Source: Leptobrachium leishanense (taxonomy: Eukaryota > Chordata > Amphibia > Anura > Megophryidae). From it: DNA of 64,000 nucleotides. The translations under genes were made by a program, and so were the position numbers. The stretch is from positions 17,310,952 through 17,374,951 of the forward strand of contig CM019065.1 in assembly GCA_009667805.1 (NCBI GenBank), written 5' to 3'. Below, one piece after another: positions 1-9,892 of this stretch. Numbering within the stretch: position 1 is the stretch's first letter; every line of letters starts with the position of its first letter. Under the pieces are notes generated by a model. It ran no database searches and was not told the DNA's origin. It saw only the letters and a list, made by a program, of their open reading frames with translations.

Positions 1-25
1 GGGTGGTGTGGTATGGGGTAATGGT

Positions 26-1231
26 TAGGGATGGGCTGCCGGTTCGATGCGAACGTGAGTTCGCATCAAACATTGGCCGTTCGACCATTCGCCGAACGGC
101 AAACATTTCCATGCGTTCGCCGCGTGTTCGCCCACAATGGACCACAATGCACTTTTCCACTGGCCTTAAGCTTGTAATTGGCTACAGCCTTGCACCTGAC
201 CACAGGTCAAGTGCAAGACTATGCCAATCAGGGCTCAGAGTCCTCAAATTTTGCCCAATCATGGGCTCACAGAGCCAAGTCCCGCAGCACACTATATAAG
301 GCTTCCCCGCAGCCCCCAGCATGTTTGTTGCAGAAGTGAATCAGAGAGGAGTTTGTTCTATCACTGACTTATAGCAGAGTTCTGGAAAATTTGAATCTGT
401 GTCTTGCCAGCTATCAGGGTGTATCACTGACTTATAGCAGAGTTCTAGAAAATCTGTATATCTTTAACTATAGATACCATAGAAAACTACAGTTGAATCA
501 GAGTTCACGTTGTGAAGGCACTAGCTGGCACCAAAGGCCCAATATTTGGGTGCACTGACGCGTGTACCAGATTCATATAATTTTTAATATTTGACCGCAG
601 GGTCCAACTCTGCACTCTTCCACAATACCTCAGAGGGGTTACGGTGTGAAGGCACTAACTGGCACCAAAGTTCCAATTTTAATGCACCTGTAGTTACTTT
701 CATCCAAAGCCTGCATAAGTTTCACCATAATTTAGCCAAAAATCACTAAACTTGTTCTACGTGTCCTAAAACGTCTCCTCTTTTCATACAGGCTGCCCCA
801 AGCAGTTGTTTATGAATAGATTAAAGGAAAACCATTTACCGTCATTTGAAATGTCATTTTCTTCTTTTTAAATGTTTCTATACATCCTACAAATCCGCCA
901 CTTCACGGGACCTCCTAGGCATGATATTTGAAGGAATTTTCGTTTTTATTCTTAACCTTTATGTCATGGAAAAATCACTGTTCCTTTAAAAACTTTTTTT
1001 TTTTTACTTTTTGTCCTTGTTTCCTGTCCCCCAGGGCACTATCCGGACCCCCCACACCTTTTATGGCAAATATCTTGCATATATGCCCTCTTGGAGGGCA
1101 CTCTAAAATTCGAATGTTCGTGTCCCATTGACTTGCATTGAGTTCGAATCGTGTTCACGTTCGAATTCGAACTTTTTAAATTGTTCGAGTTCGAATGCAA
1201 ACCGAACACGGGGGTGTTCGGCCCATCCCTA
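26..1231 (+). mobile_element. Non-autonomous hAT-Ac deletion derivative with 8-bp TSD
   Basis: The element begins TAGGGATGGGC and ends GCCCATCCCTA, and is bounded by the 8-bp duplication GTAATGGT at 18-25 and 1232-1239, the size typical of hAT. Its left part matches the 5' ends of the large hAT copies at 33770 and 55158 (GTTCG-rich start, TATA box, CACTGACTTATAGCAGAG leader). Its right part matches their 3' ends, including one unit of the 3' tandem repeat near 617 and the segment near 900-1050. The transposase region is missing, so it can only be moved in trans. It lies in the presumed last intron of the sialyltransferase gene. Confidence 0.9.
293..300 (+). promoter_or_regulatory. TATA box of the hAT 5' end
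   Basis: TATATAAG lies about 270 bp inside the element's 5' end. The same box recurs in the same place in the other copies (34056-34063 plus strand, about 33107-33117 minus strand, about 55441 plus strand). This suggests the transposon's own RNA polymerase II core promoter. The start site is not mapped. Confidence 0.5.
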
Positions 1232-1239
1232 GTAATGGT

Positions 1240-1566
1240 TCTCCAGGGCGCTAGATGACACCAAGCGCTACTATTAGAGCTACTGTTATACAGAGGCTCA
1301 GGGTGGCACCAGGGTTCTGACATGGTGGCACCGGGGTAGCAAAGGTAAAGCTCATATGCAGTGGACTGCACAGTTGGGAGAGTTGAAAATAAGATGTTTT
1401 ATTCAGATTTGCTTTGAACCAAGTACCGCAGGTACAGGTATTCATGTTTTCTTTTACATATGGTGAATTAAAAACTCCTATCATGCTATAGGTGGATGTA
1501 TGTACACAGCATGTTGTTTTGAGTGGTAATTTTCTAAGTGCTTGTTCCACTCCATTTTTACACCAA
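1240..1566. other. Intronic stretch without recognised feature
   Basis: I see no gene or named repeat here. Two overlapping minus-strand open frames of about 100 codons have no recognisable domain and look accidental. Confidence 0.4.
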
Positions 1567-1663
1567 CCACTTCAGATTCATACCCAGGACATACTTGAAA
1601 ACGAGAGAAATCTCAATGTATCCTTCCTGGTAAAATCCTTTATAAATAAATAAATAAATAAAT
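1567..1663 (+). mobile_element. LINE 3' tail fragment ending in (TAAA)n
   Basis: This short 5'-truncated non-LTR retrotransposon tail contains CCCAGGACATACTTGAAAAC and TCCTTCCTGGTAAAATCC and ends in TAAATAAATAAA. The same tail is at 55045-55118 (+), at 63245-63340 (-) and, degraded, at about 57300-57365 (-). So it is one LINE family with a four-base tail repeat. No coding part remains here. Confidence 0.7.
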
Positions 1664-1673
1664 ATTGTCTCTA

Positions 1674-2522
1674 TAGGGGTTACTCAAAGAGCCAAATTTT
1701 CCACCGAATAGCACGAACGGTGAATTTTTCCATACAGTTAAATTTTGTGGCCAGTCGGCTATTCATAAAGCTGGCAGAGTGACAAATATTGGCGAACCGA
1801 AAGCGAAATACGGTGCAATTTGCTGACCTTCGGCCACAGTGAAATCCCCATAGAGAGGTAATGGTTAATCTATTCAGAGAACGTCGATCAGCACCGAAAG
1901 TTGGCGAAATGCCCAGATTTTCGGTGGTTTCGTTCGACAGATTTAAACAGGCGCATCCTACAGGTTTCAATGTAAAAAACAAATGTTTTTTTAAATTATT
2001 TATTAAACTGTTTATTCTTTTCATTTGCAGCAAAAAGTCTCTTTGTTTTTTTAAAAAAAATCAACATTTTTTCTGGATTTTTTTCGGCAACATTTTTGAT
2101 TTATTTATATATATATATGTATATATTTTTAATTGCTTTTTTTTCTGTAACAGACCTTTTTATTATTCATAGGACCTTTTATATATTGTTACCATGCATT
2201 TCTTTTGTTTTAAATGCCATTTAAAAATCACGGTGAGGGGTTTACCCCTGTTCGACGGCTGATCGGCTTTCTTCCGTGCAGTTTGGCGGTCTGTTCGGCG
2301 GGTTTATTGGCTACATTTGGAGGGTTTATCAGCTGTGTTCGGCAGTTTGCGGCTGCGTTCGGTGTGTTTATCGGCGGATCCATTCGACGCACTTTGGGGA
2401 CCCTACAGCGAATACTGAATTCACCGTAGGGTCAGCAAACTCGAATCATCACATTGAACTGCGCTGAACGATAGAGCACCGAAATTTTGGTGAAATTTCG
2501 ATGCTCGTTGAATAACCCCCTA
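1674..2522. mobile_element. Palindromic-end MITE, GGGTTATTCA family, copy 1
   Basis: The ends are inverted: TAGGGGTTACTCA on the left and TGAATAACCCCCTA on the right. Both ends also share GAGC-ACCGAAATTT-type subterminal sequence. Flanks suggest a TA or TATA duplication. Copies at 10571-11410 and 12252-13118 have the same layout (AT-rich centre with poly-T runs, GC-richer right half), and 57421-58030 is a fragment. One copy has a TTA duplication, so a PIF/Harbinger-type origin is likely but not proven. The open frames inside are not genes. Confidence 0.7.
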
Positions 2523-2543
2523 TATCATTGTTCACTATTAGTA

Positions 2544-4083
2544 TAGTCAGGTCCAGAAATATTGGGACATCGACACAGTTCTAACATCTTTGGCTCTATA
2601 CACCACCACAATGGAGATGGAATGAAACAAACACAATGTGCTTTAACTGCAGACTGTCAGCTTTAATTTGAGGGTATGTACATCCAACTCAGGTGAACGG
2701 TGTAGGACTTACAGCAGTTTGCAGATGTGCCTCCCACTTGTTAAGGGACCAAAGGTAATGGGACAATTGGCTTCTCAGCTGTTTCATGGCCAGGTGTGTG
2801 ATATTCCCTCATTACCCCAATTACAATGTGCAGATTAAAGGCCCAGAGTTCATTTCAAGTGTGCTATCTGCATTTGGAATCTGTTGCTGTCAACTCTCAA
2901 GATGAGATCCAAAGAGCTGTCACTATCAGCGAAGCAAGCCATCATTAGGCTGAAGAAACAAAACAAAACCATCAGAGGAGAGATAGCAAGAACATTAGGT
3001 GTGGCCAAAACAACTGTTTGGAACATTCTCAAAAACCCACAGGAACGCACCGGTGAGCTCAGCAACACCAAAAGACCCGGGAGACCACGGAAAACAACTG
3101 TGGTGGATGATCGAAGAATTCTTTCCCTGGTGAAGAAAACACCCTTCACAACAGTTGGCCAGATCAAGAACACTCTCCAGGAGGTAGAGTTTGCCAAACA
3201 ACACCTAACAAAGCCTTCACAGTTCTGGAACAAGATCCTATGGACACATGAGACTAAGATCAACTTGTACCAGAGTGATGGGAAGAGAAGAGTATGGAGA
3301 AGGAAAGGAACTGCTCATGATCCTAAGCATTCCACCTCATCAGTGAAGCATGGTGGTGGTAGTGTCATGGCGTGGGCATGTATGGCTGCCAATGGAACTG
3401 GTTCTCTTGTATTTATTGATGATGTGACGCTGACAAAAGCAGCAGGATGAATTCTGAAGTGTTTCGGGCAATATTATCTGCTCACATTCAGCCAAATGCT
3501 GCAGAACTCATTGGACGGCGCTTCACAGTGCAGATGGACAATGACTCAAAGCATACTGCAAAAGCAACCAAATAGTTTTTGAAGGGACAGAAGTGGAATG
3601 TTATGCAATGGCCAAGTCAATCACCTGACCTGAATCCCATTGAGCATGCATTTCACTTGCTGAAGACAAAACTGAAGGGAAAATGCCCCAAGAACAAGCA
3701 GGAACTAAAGACAGTTGCATTAGAGGCCTGGCAGAGCATCACTAGGGCGGAAACCCAGCGTCTGGTGATGTCTATGCATTCCAGACTTCAGGCTGTGATT
3801 GACTGCAAAGGATTTGCAACCAAGTATTAAGAAGGGAAAGATTGATTTATGATTATTATTCTGTCCCATTACCTTTGGTCCCTTAACAAGTGGGAGGCAC
3901 ATCTGCAAACTGCTGTAAGTCCTACACCGTTCACCTGAGTTGGATGTACATACCCTCAAATTAATGCTGACAGTCTGCAGTTAAAGCACATCGTGTTTGT
4001 TTCATTCCAACTCCATTGTGGTGGTGTATAGAGCCAACGATGTTACAATTGTGTCCATGTCCCAATATTTCTGGACCTGACTG
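2544..4083 (+). mobile_element. Tc1/mariner element with long inverted repeats
   Basis: The element starts TAGTCAGGTCCAGAAATATT and ends with the inverse, AATATTTCTGGACCTGACTG, between TA dinucleotides (2542-2543 and 4084-4085). The inverted repeats are about 210 bp long and contain a direct-repeat-like block (CAACTCAGGTGAACGGTGTA on the left, its inverse near 3925), as in IR/DR Tc1 elements. A single transposase gene lies between them. It is now dead because that gene is broken, but the ends are well preserved. Confidence 0.93.
2884..3830 (+). pseudogene. Tc1-like transposase, inactivated
   Basis: Frame 2884-3450 encodes the N-terminal paired-like helix-turn-helix region (GEIARTLGVAKTTVWNIL), the GRPRKT hook and part of the DDE domain (WTHETKINLYQ, GGGSVMAWACM). 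A second piece (3579-3830) carries the C-terminal catalytic block SQSPDLNPIEHAF. The gene has several breaks. About 50 codons are missing after NTLQEVE (near 3187), so the linker runs straight into FAKQHL. A stop falls after TLTKAAG, and another stop (near 3572) separates the MDNDSKHT block from the C-terminus. The first catalytic Asp (normally WTDET) is His, at 3247-3249. In the family this protein cuts and pastes its own element; this copy cannot. Confidence 0.93.
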
Positions 4084-4300
4084 TATATAGTATTGAGGGC
4101 CATTATGCTTACATCCACATTGCCTGGATTCTTTAAGGTTCAGAAGAACTTTAACTACAGTGGGGTAAAAAGTATTACTAGTTTATTATCATTGGCAAAC
4201 CTTAGAGTATATATTGTGTTTATCCGTACCTGGGACTGTTAATGGTTACACAGCACAGTATAAAGTTCGTACCTACTGTATAACAAGATTTCGATTTCAG

Positions 4301-4763
4301 ATATTCAAGTTTGATGGAGAGAAGAAAACCCTTTATGGACATGATAAAGACTTATGAGCCAGCGCCGGTCCTGATGGCAGCCTTCTCCTTTCTAAGCGTC
4401 ACTGATTTGTCCTTTAGGACTTACTATACTTTGAAAGACTTTGGGGAAAACCAGACGGTAATCTTCTATAACCCAACCTACTTGTCCAATATTGAACTCT
4501 ATTGGAAGAAGAAAGGTCTTGTGGTCCGGCGTCTCTCATCTGGCCTCATGATTGTCAGCACAGCACTGGAGATCTGCGACAAGGTCACGCTCTATGGCTT
4601 CTGGCCATTTGACAAAGACACCAATGGAAACCCAATCCCACATCACTATTATGATAACAGGCCACCGATAACTGGCGTATTTTCGATGCCCGATGAGTTC
4701 TTCCTCTACAGCCAAATGCACAGCAAAGGGATCCTTAAATTAAAGGTTGGGAAGTGTTTCTAA
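4301..4763 (+). CDS. Alpha-2,8-sialyltransferase, terminal coding exon (ST8SIA1/5/6-like)
   Basis: The exon follows a good acceptor (TTTCGATTTCAG ending at 4300) and opens in phase 1. About 154 codons run to TAA at 4761-4763. Seen in order: FYNPTYLSNIELYWKKKG, then sialylmotif S (RLSSGLMIVSTALEICDK continuing into VTLYGFWPF), then motif III HHYYDN (4641-4658), then the MPDEF region and a C-terminal Cys (GILKLKVGKC). Family members are Golgi type II membrane enzymes that move sialic acid from CMP-Neu5Ac onto sialylated glycans or gangliosides. The membrane anchor and sialylmotif L would be on upstream exons outside the window. NQT at GENQTVIF is a possible N-glycosylation site. Odd: the catalytic His of motif VS (H-x4-E, as in GFHAMPEEF of relatives) is Phe here (TTT, 4680-4682), while the Glu is kept. 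It may be a divergent or inactive paralogue. The C-terminus looks closest to ST8SIA6, but I do not assign the paralogue. Confidence 0.88.
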
Positions 4764-5684
4764 AAGGTCACTGCGAGGAAGCACAATGTCACAGCAACTG
4801 AACAATGTATGCATTGGACTGTATTTGGACAACTGGTGAAGCCTCACGTTGGGCCTTCTGTGAGACATACAGACCTGGAACTTAACACATGACAAATATA
4901 CATGTTACTCCTCTCTGGTAGTTGTGATATGACCACTGGCCACAAGGATTCTGTAAAAAAGATCTGCTGTTTAAGGCAATTAGCGGAAAATAATGTGCGC
5001 CACCACTGTCAATAGATTCAAATGATATACAGCTGTTTGTACTTGGACTGGAAAAGCACAGAGTTACTTGACCTCGACTAGGTTGACTTATCGCTCTTTT
5101 GTGTAATTGTGTGATATGATTTCTGTGAGCCTGTTTCTAGAGATGTTAATTATATGATAACAGTGAATGGGATTGTTGTGTATGGCAGTAAATGTGAGGG
5201 CACTAGTATGGCTGCATGGGTGTCACATAGCGACTTCACTCCAGAAGGGCACGTGACTTTGCAAAGTGGGTGAAGGGTTAAAAATCACTATTCGACTGTG
5301 CTAGACCCAAAATGATGACTAACTGACCCCTTCATTGCGACCCACTTTACTTAATTAAATGCTGCCACCACAGGTCTTCACCTAATATGAAACGGAGGTG
5401 ACCTGAAATTCCCCGTTCAATTAAACTCACTTAACACAGTTTAGTACACTGACCCCACCAAAACCAATTCAGTAGGTCATCCCGAAACTCAAGGCCTAAA
5501 GGCTTTTATGATAAATATCTCTTCAGGTGACGTGTTTCTTAGATCAGACAAAGGCAGATCTTAATAATGGGATATTTATTATGATGAAGAAAATTGGTCA
5601 CAGTGCATATACAGGATAAAAAGATATTACAAGATTATTTATACCCACTCCTTTGGCCTCCCCAATGTCCGTATTGCCCCTTTG
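4764..5684 (+). other. Probable 3' UTR and downstream flank
   Basis: No second gene is seen. There is no AATAAA just after the stop. ATTAAA occurs near 5354 and near 5419 and could serve as a poly(A) signal, but neither is proven. No recognisable transposon occupies 4764-5580. Confidence 0.4.
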
Positions 5685-5800
5685 CAGGCAGTAATGATTG
5701 CAGGTGTCAGGCTTATTTTTCTCACCATACGCTCCTCGCATACCTCCACCCTCTGCCGGTCTCTCCATTGGCTTCCTGTACGTTTCAGGATACAGTTTAA

Positions 5801-7015
5801 CCCTTTCGCTGCTGAGGCTTTTCCCGCCTCTGTGCTGAGGTCATTTTTACCGGTTTTGCTCATCATGTTTAAACGTGTTTTGAAGGCTTATTTTAGTATA
5901 TGACCCAGACATATTATATATCGTTCTTTCCGTCAGACTCGGCAGATTAATAATATGTCATTATTATATGTATACGTCATGACCTGTCTGTATATTATAA
6001 CAAAAAATGCAATAAAATATGAATTTTCAATAATTTACAGCGTGTAAAGTGTTTTTTTTCACATTTTAACATGCGAGCAATTGCGGTTATATTTTGTATG
6101 GGGTGCGCTTGTTAAAAAAATTAGAGATGGGGTCTCGTTACATTTTTTTTTGGGGAAAATTACACGATTTTTAACAAACGCACCGCATACAAAAATCGTT
6201 AGTGCAGCATCATTGTTCACATTCTAATTGAAATGGGAACAATATTGCTGCATTAACAAACCAAAAAAAAGAAAAAAAGGGTTTATTTTTTTTTATAATT
6301 TTTTTTAAAATATATATATATTTTTTTTTACAAACTTTTTTCACATTCGAGTTTGGTATCGTTGGAACGGCCATGCTCTGGCCGACCCAACAATACCAAA
6401 CGTTAACCCCTAGCTGCCACGGATCGGGAGATAGGGAGTTCATTGGAACTCCCTATCTCCACCGTTGGTGGCAGTTAAGGGTTAACTCCAGGACTGGCGT
6501 CATCGTGCTATGCACGATGACGCCAGTCCTCAGGGGGAGTTCCCGGAGGCTTGGCCGACATCCAAGATGTCGGCCAGCTCCAGGAAAGGATCACGAACCG
6601 GCGCTTTTCAGCGCCAATTCGCGATCCAGCTCCCCAGGGGTTAATGCCAGGTACCATTTGGAAGGGCAGGCTGTGCCCTTCCAAATGGTGCCTGTGTTAA
6701 CCCCCGCAATGCCGCCGATCGGGAGGGAGAGAGGTCCGAAGGACCTCCCCCCCTCCCTTTCAGGCGCCTCCTCCGCACATGCGGGGGGGCGCCTGAATTA
6801 GGTGTCATCGCGCTGCCGCGATGACACCTAATTTCACCGGCGGCGGTTCTGGATGCTGGGCTGACATCGAGGATGTCAGCCCGCACCGGGGGGGCCAGCG
6901 ATCGGCCGGAACTCGGCCGAACGCTGACCCCAAAGTGAGGATGCGCTCAGCGCGTCCTCAGCACAGCAGGAGTCATGCGGAGGACGCGCTGAGCGCATCC
7001 TCCGCATCGAAGTGG
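5801..7015. mobile_element. piggyBac-type MITE with hairpin array, copy A
   Basis: The element lies between two TTAA sites (5797-5800, 7016-7019), the target of piggyBac transposases. Its inverted ends are CCCTTTCGCTGC and GCATCGAAGTGG. The left half is AT-rich (5900-6350); the right half is a GC-rich chain of hairpins (6351-7002). It has no transposase gene. Copy B (50461-51378, inverted) and copy C (52953-54074) share the whole plan and are also flanked by TTAA. The open frames over the GC-rich half are by-products of base composition. Confidence 0.9.
6351..7002. repeat. Chain of about eleven distinct hairpins in piggyBac MITE copy A
   Basis: Hairpins read by eye, each unlike the next: 6351-6401; 6402-6486 (inner stem 6427-6460); 6490-6530 (perfect 19-bp stem, 3-nt loop); about 6541-6585; 6588-6627; 6637-6704; 6721-6757; 6761-6795; 6796-6833 (perfect 17-bp stem, 4-nt loop); 6858-6882 (perfect 11-bp stem); about 6889-6925; 6937-6959 with 6980-7002 (perfect 23-bp arms, 20-nt loop). 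Almost no base is left outside a stem. The same chain is kept in copies B (about 50461-51125) and C (about 53510-54060). Function unknown. Confidence 0.85.
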
Positions 7016-7600
7016 TTAAAATACTGACACTCACGTTTAAATGGCTCAATAACTCGACCACCCACGCTTACATGTCTTTGTTACACCGCAAGCACGTCCC
7101 GTCTAGACAACTCCAGTCGGCGAGCGACCTCGGCCTGTCATCTGTCTACACCCATGCTGCCAACTCTCATCTCCAAGACTTCTCAAGGGCTGCTCTGGTC
7201 CCCTGGAATGACTTGCCTCGCCTTGTCAAATTCTCCCCTGATCTTCAGGCCTTCAAGAAATCCCTCAAAACTCATCTCTTTAGATTAGTGTACCACATCA
7301 CTGATGCAACTCATCCTCTGCTCATCTACTCACACATGATTGAAGCTGATTCTATGGCCCCACCATTCCCAAACCACTGGCACTAATGATCTTGCCGTCC
7401 AGTAAAATTCCCCTTGTCTTCCTCAACCCCAATCCATCTAGACTGTAAGCCCATATGAGCAGGGCCCTCTACACCTAGTATTTCCATACTATGTCCATTT
7501 ATCTTGTTCTCTTTGGTAATTGAAAAGCACTGCGGAAACTGTTGGCGCCATTGAAATGACCATAATAATATGTGATGTGTTTCATGTGAACATGTGGGAC

Positions 7601-7945
7601 TCTATTCATAGGTCTATTTACTAAAGATGAAGAGAACAATCTAGACCAGTGATTGCCAACCGCGGTCCTCAAGAACCCCCAACAGGGCAGGTTTCAAAGA
7701 TTACCTTGGGGAAATGCAGACTGAATCCTGCAATCACTGAGCAGAAAATCATATCACCTGTGCTGTGCTTCAGATATCTGGCAAACCTGGCCTATTGGCC
7801 AGGACCGCAGTTGGGAACCACTGATTTAGTCCAAAAAGCCAATTTGGAAAGTGAGAGAATTTTTCAGTTTTGGCTGTTTTGACCTGGAATTTTCACTTCT
7901 CCAGTCATTCTCCTGAATTTCACCTTTTAGTGAATAGGACTGTAT
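7601..7945. mobile_element. Small MITE interrupted by a hAT MITE
   Basis: The outer parts match repeats at 20880-21033: AGAGAACAATCTAGACC on the left, and CCAATTTGGAAAGTGAG plus TTTTGACCT-GGAATTTTCACTTC on the right, ending near GTGAATAGGACTG. The inverted ends are eroded (TATTCATAGG / GTGAATAGG), so limits are approximate. A 177-bp hAT MITE was inserted into it later. Confidence 0.55.
7647..7823. mobile_element. hAT MITE with CAGTGGTTCYCAACC ends, copy 1
   Basis: The ends are CAGTGATTGCCAACC and TTGGGAACCACTG, the classic Charlie-like hAT terminus. The flanking octamers ATCTAGAC (7639-7646) and ATTTAGTC (7824-7831) agree at 6 of 8 positions, so they are an aged TSD. A cleaner copy of the same 176-bp element is at 13539-13714. 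Confidence 0.85.
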
Positions 7946-8339
7946 GTCTCACCCTGACCAATCGAACCCTAGGGTCAATTTCAAGAACAAAAAGCCCAGA
8001 AAAACTTTCACCACTTGATATCTGACCAGCAAGACTATTTAAATATACACATCTGTTTGTATATGTCTGTTTATTTGTGTTTGTATGTGAATATGTGTGT
8101 TTCAGGGACGTGCGGTGAGGTCAGTGACTGGTGAGGCAATGGCTAGTATCAGAGAGCCAGATATTCACAGGTTACATAGTCACAATTTCTGCATTTGATT
8201 CTTGTTATATAGGAGAATAGAGTTTCAATATTTATACTCATGTAAAACCAATTAAAATATATATTACATGGTCTCACTGTGATATTTACAAATGCTGTCC
8301 CTTCAATATGTTTTTCGGTTACCCTTTTGTTGATTCTGC
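7946..8339. other. No gene or clear repeat
   Basis: AT-rich sequence with a short TGTTTGTAT-rich stretch (8052-8105). Nothing else is recognised. Confidence 0.4.
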
Positions 8340-8647
8340 ATTTTTACTGTCAATTATATTATATACCATTTTTCTCGCCATTAAATTGACTTTCTAAAGA
8401 TACCATTATTTTCATCATATCATATACTTTACTATTTAAAAAAAAAAAAAAATGATATTTTATTTATTTTTCAATAGCAAAGTATATGATATGATGAAAG
8501 TAATTGTATCTTTTTGAAAATCCATTTAATGGCCGAGAAAAACGGTATATAATATGTGTGGGTACAGTAAACGAGTAAGAGTAAAATTACAGCTAAACAC
8601 AAACCGCGCAGAAATGCTAAAAAATAGCCCGATCACTAAGGGGTTAA
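8340..8647. mobile_element. Fold-back element related to the piggyBac terminus
   Basis: Two inverted arms face each other: about 8366-8432, and 8475-8552 read in reverse. Both contain CATCATATCATATACTTT and CTCG-CCATTAAAT. The right end, CACTAAGGGGTTAA (to 8647), read in reverse, matches the left end of the 7.4-kb piggyBac element at 40775 (TTAACACCTTAGTGACCGGG and the following CTCTTACTCGTTTA). A TTAA bounds the right side. The left side is not resolved. Confidence 0.6.
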
Positions 8648-8763
8648 AAAAATAAAAGATGTCCATCAATAAATATATACAAGTGGTTGTTGTTAAAATA
8701 ATAATTACTGACGTTTTAAGTTCTAATTTAATATGTATTTATTATTCTATTTAGTGTGAAATA

Positions 8764-9892
8764 ATAGAAACATAGAAACATAGAAACATAGAAAAATGTC
8801 GGCAGATAAGAACCTTTCGGCCCATCTAGTCTGCCCAATTACATGGATACTTTACCTGGATTTATCTTTTGTTTAGGATAGCCTTATGCCTATCCCATGC
8901 CTGCTTAAATTCAATCACTGTTTTGGCCTCTACCACTTCAACTGGAAGACTGTTCCATGTATCCATCACCCTCTCAGTAAAATAATGCTTCCTGATGTTA
9001 CTTTTAAACCTTTGCCCCTCTAATCTAAGACTATGTCCTCTTGTTTTGCTACTTTGTTTCCTTTTAAATATACTCCCTTCCTCTACCTTGTGGATTCCCT
9101 TTACGTATTTAAATGTTTCTATCATATCTCCTCTGTCTCGTCTTTTTTCCAAGCTGTACATGTTAAGATCATTAAGCCTTTCCTGGTAACTTTTCTCCTT
9201 CAAGCCGTACACCATTTTAGTAGCCCTTCTCTGAACTCTCTCTAAGATGTCTATATCCTTCTGGAGATACGGTCTCCAGTACTGCACACAGTACTCCAAG
9301 TGAGGTCTCACCAGTGCTCTGTACAGTGGCATGAGCACTTCCCTTTTCCTACTGCTAATACCTCTCCCTACACAACCAAGCATTCTGCCAGCATTTCCTG
9401 CTGCTCTATTACATTGACTACTTACCCTTAGATCCTCTGAAATAATAAACCCTAAATCCCAACCCTCAGATGTATCAAATATTCTATATTCAGCCCTTGG
9501 GTTTTTACGTCCCAGGTGCATTATCTTGCACTTATCCACATTAAAACTCAATTGCCACAACTCCGACCATTTTTTTAGTTTACCTAAATCATTTGTCATT
9601 TGGCTGATCCCTCCAGGAACGTCAACCCTGTTGCAAATCTTTGTGTCATCAGCAAAAAGATATACTTTTCCATTAATACCTTCTGCAATATCACTAATAA
9701 AAATATTAAAGAGAATGGGTCCAAGTACTGACCCCTGAGGTACCCCACTGGTAACAAGACCTTGCGCCGAATAAACTCCATTTACCACAACCCTCTGTTG
9801 TCTGTCACTCAGCCACTGCCTAATCCATTCAACAATATTGGAATCCAAGCTCAAAGATTGCAATTTATTGATAAGCCTTCTATGCGGAAATA
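8764..9892 (-). pseudogene. CR1 LINE 3' part with reverse transcriptase fragment, copy 1
   Basis: The minus-strand frame 8862-9863 encodes the palm end and thumb of a CR1 reverse transcriptase: GVPQGSVLGPILFNIF (motif B), FADD (catalytic pair at about 9645-9656), LSFNVDKCKIMHLG, then ILERVQRRATKMVYGL, NMYSLEKRRDRGD and VMDTWNSLPVEVV. The 3' end is a repeat of CATAGAAA (plus strand 8764-8793), the short tandem tail expected of CR1. Family role: copying LINE RNA into DNA at a nicked target. It is 5' truncated at about 9892, and a small in-frame loss after FDT is seen compared with the copy at 28707. It is not functional. Confidence 0.92.

Larger units (their letters stand above)
5685..7575 (+). 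pseudogene. L2-type LINE ORF2 C-terminal fragment, split by a piggyBac MITE
   Basis: The left part (5685-5800) encodes RLIFLTIRSSHTSTLCRSL then HWLPVRFRIQF. The right part (7017-7386) continues KILTLTFKWLNNST and ends SLKTHLFRLVYH before TAA at 7384. This is the region after the reverse transcriptase of L2-like LINEs; compare HWLPIHCKIKFKILTLTYK at 24570-24640. Removing 5801-7015 and one TTAA gives ...ATACAGTTTAAAATACTG..., which reads on in frame (IQFKIL). The 3' end AAGCACTGCGGAAA (near 7527) followed by GTTGGCGCCATT matches the L2 tail at 25110. The element is 5' truncated. Confidence 0.85.

Noticed and set aside
6373..7027. Several GC-rich open frames on both strands in the piggyBac MITE
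   Set aside because: They overlap the hairpin array on both strands, and copies B and C do not preserve the frames.
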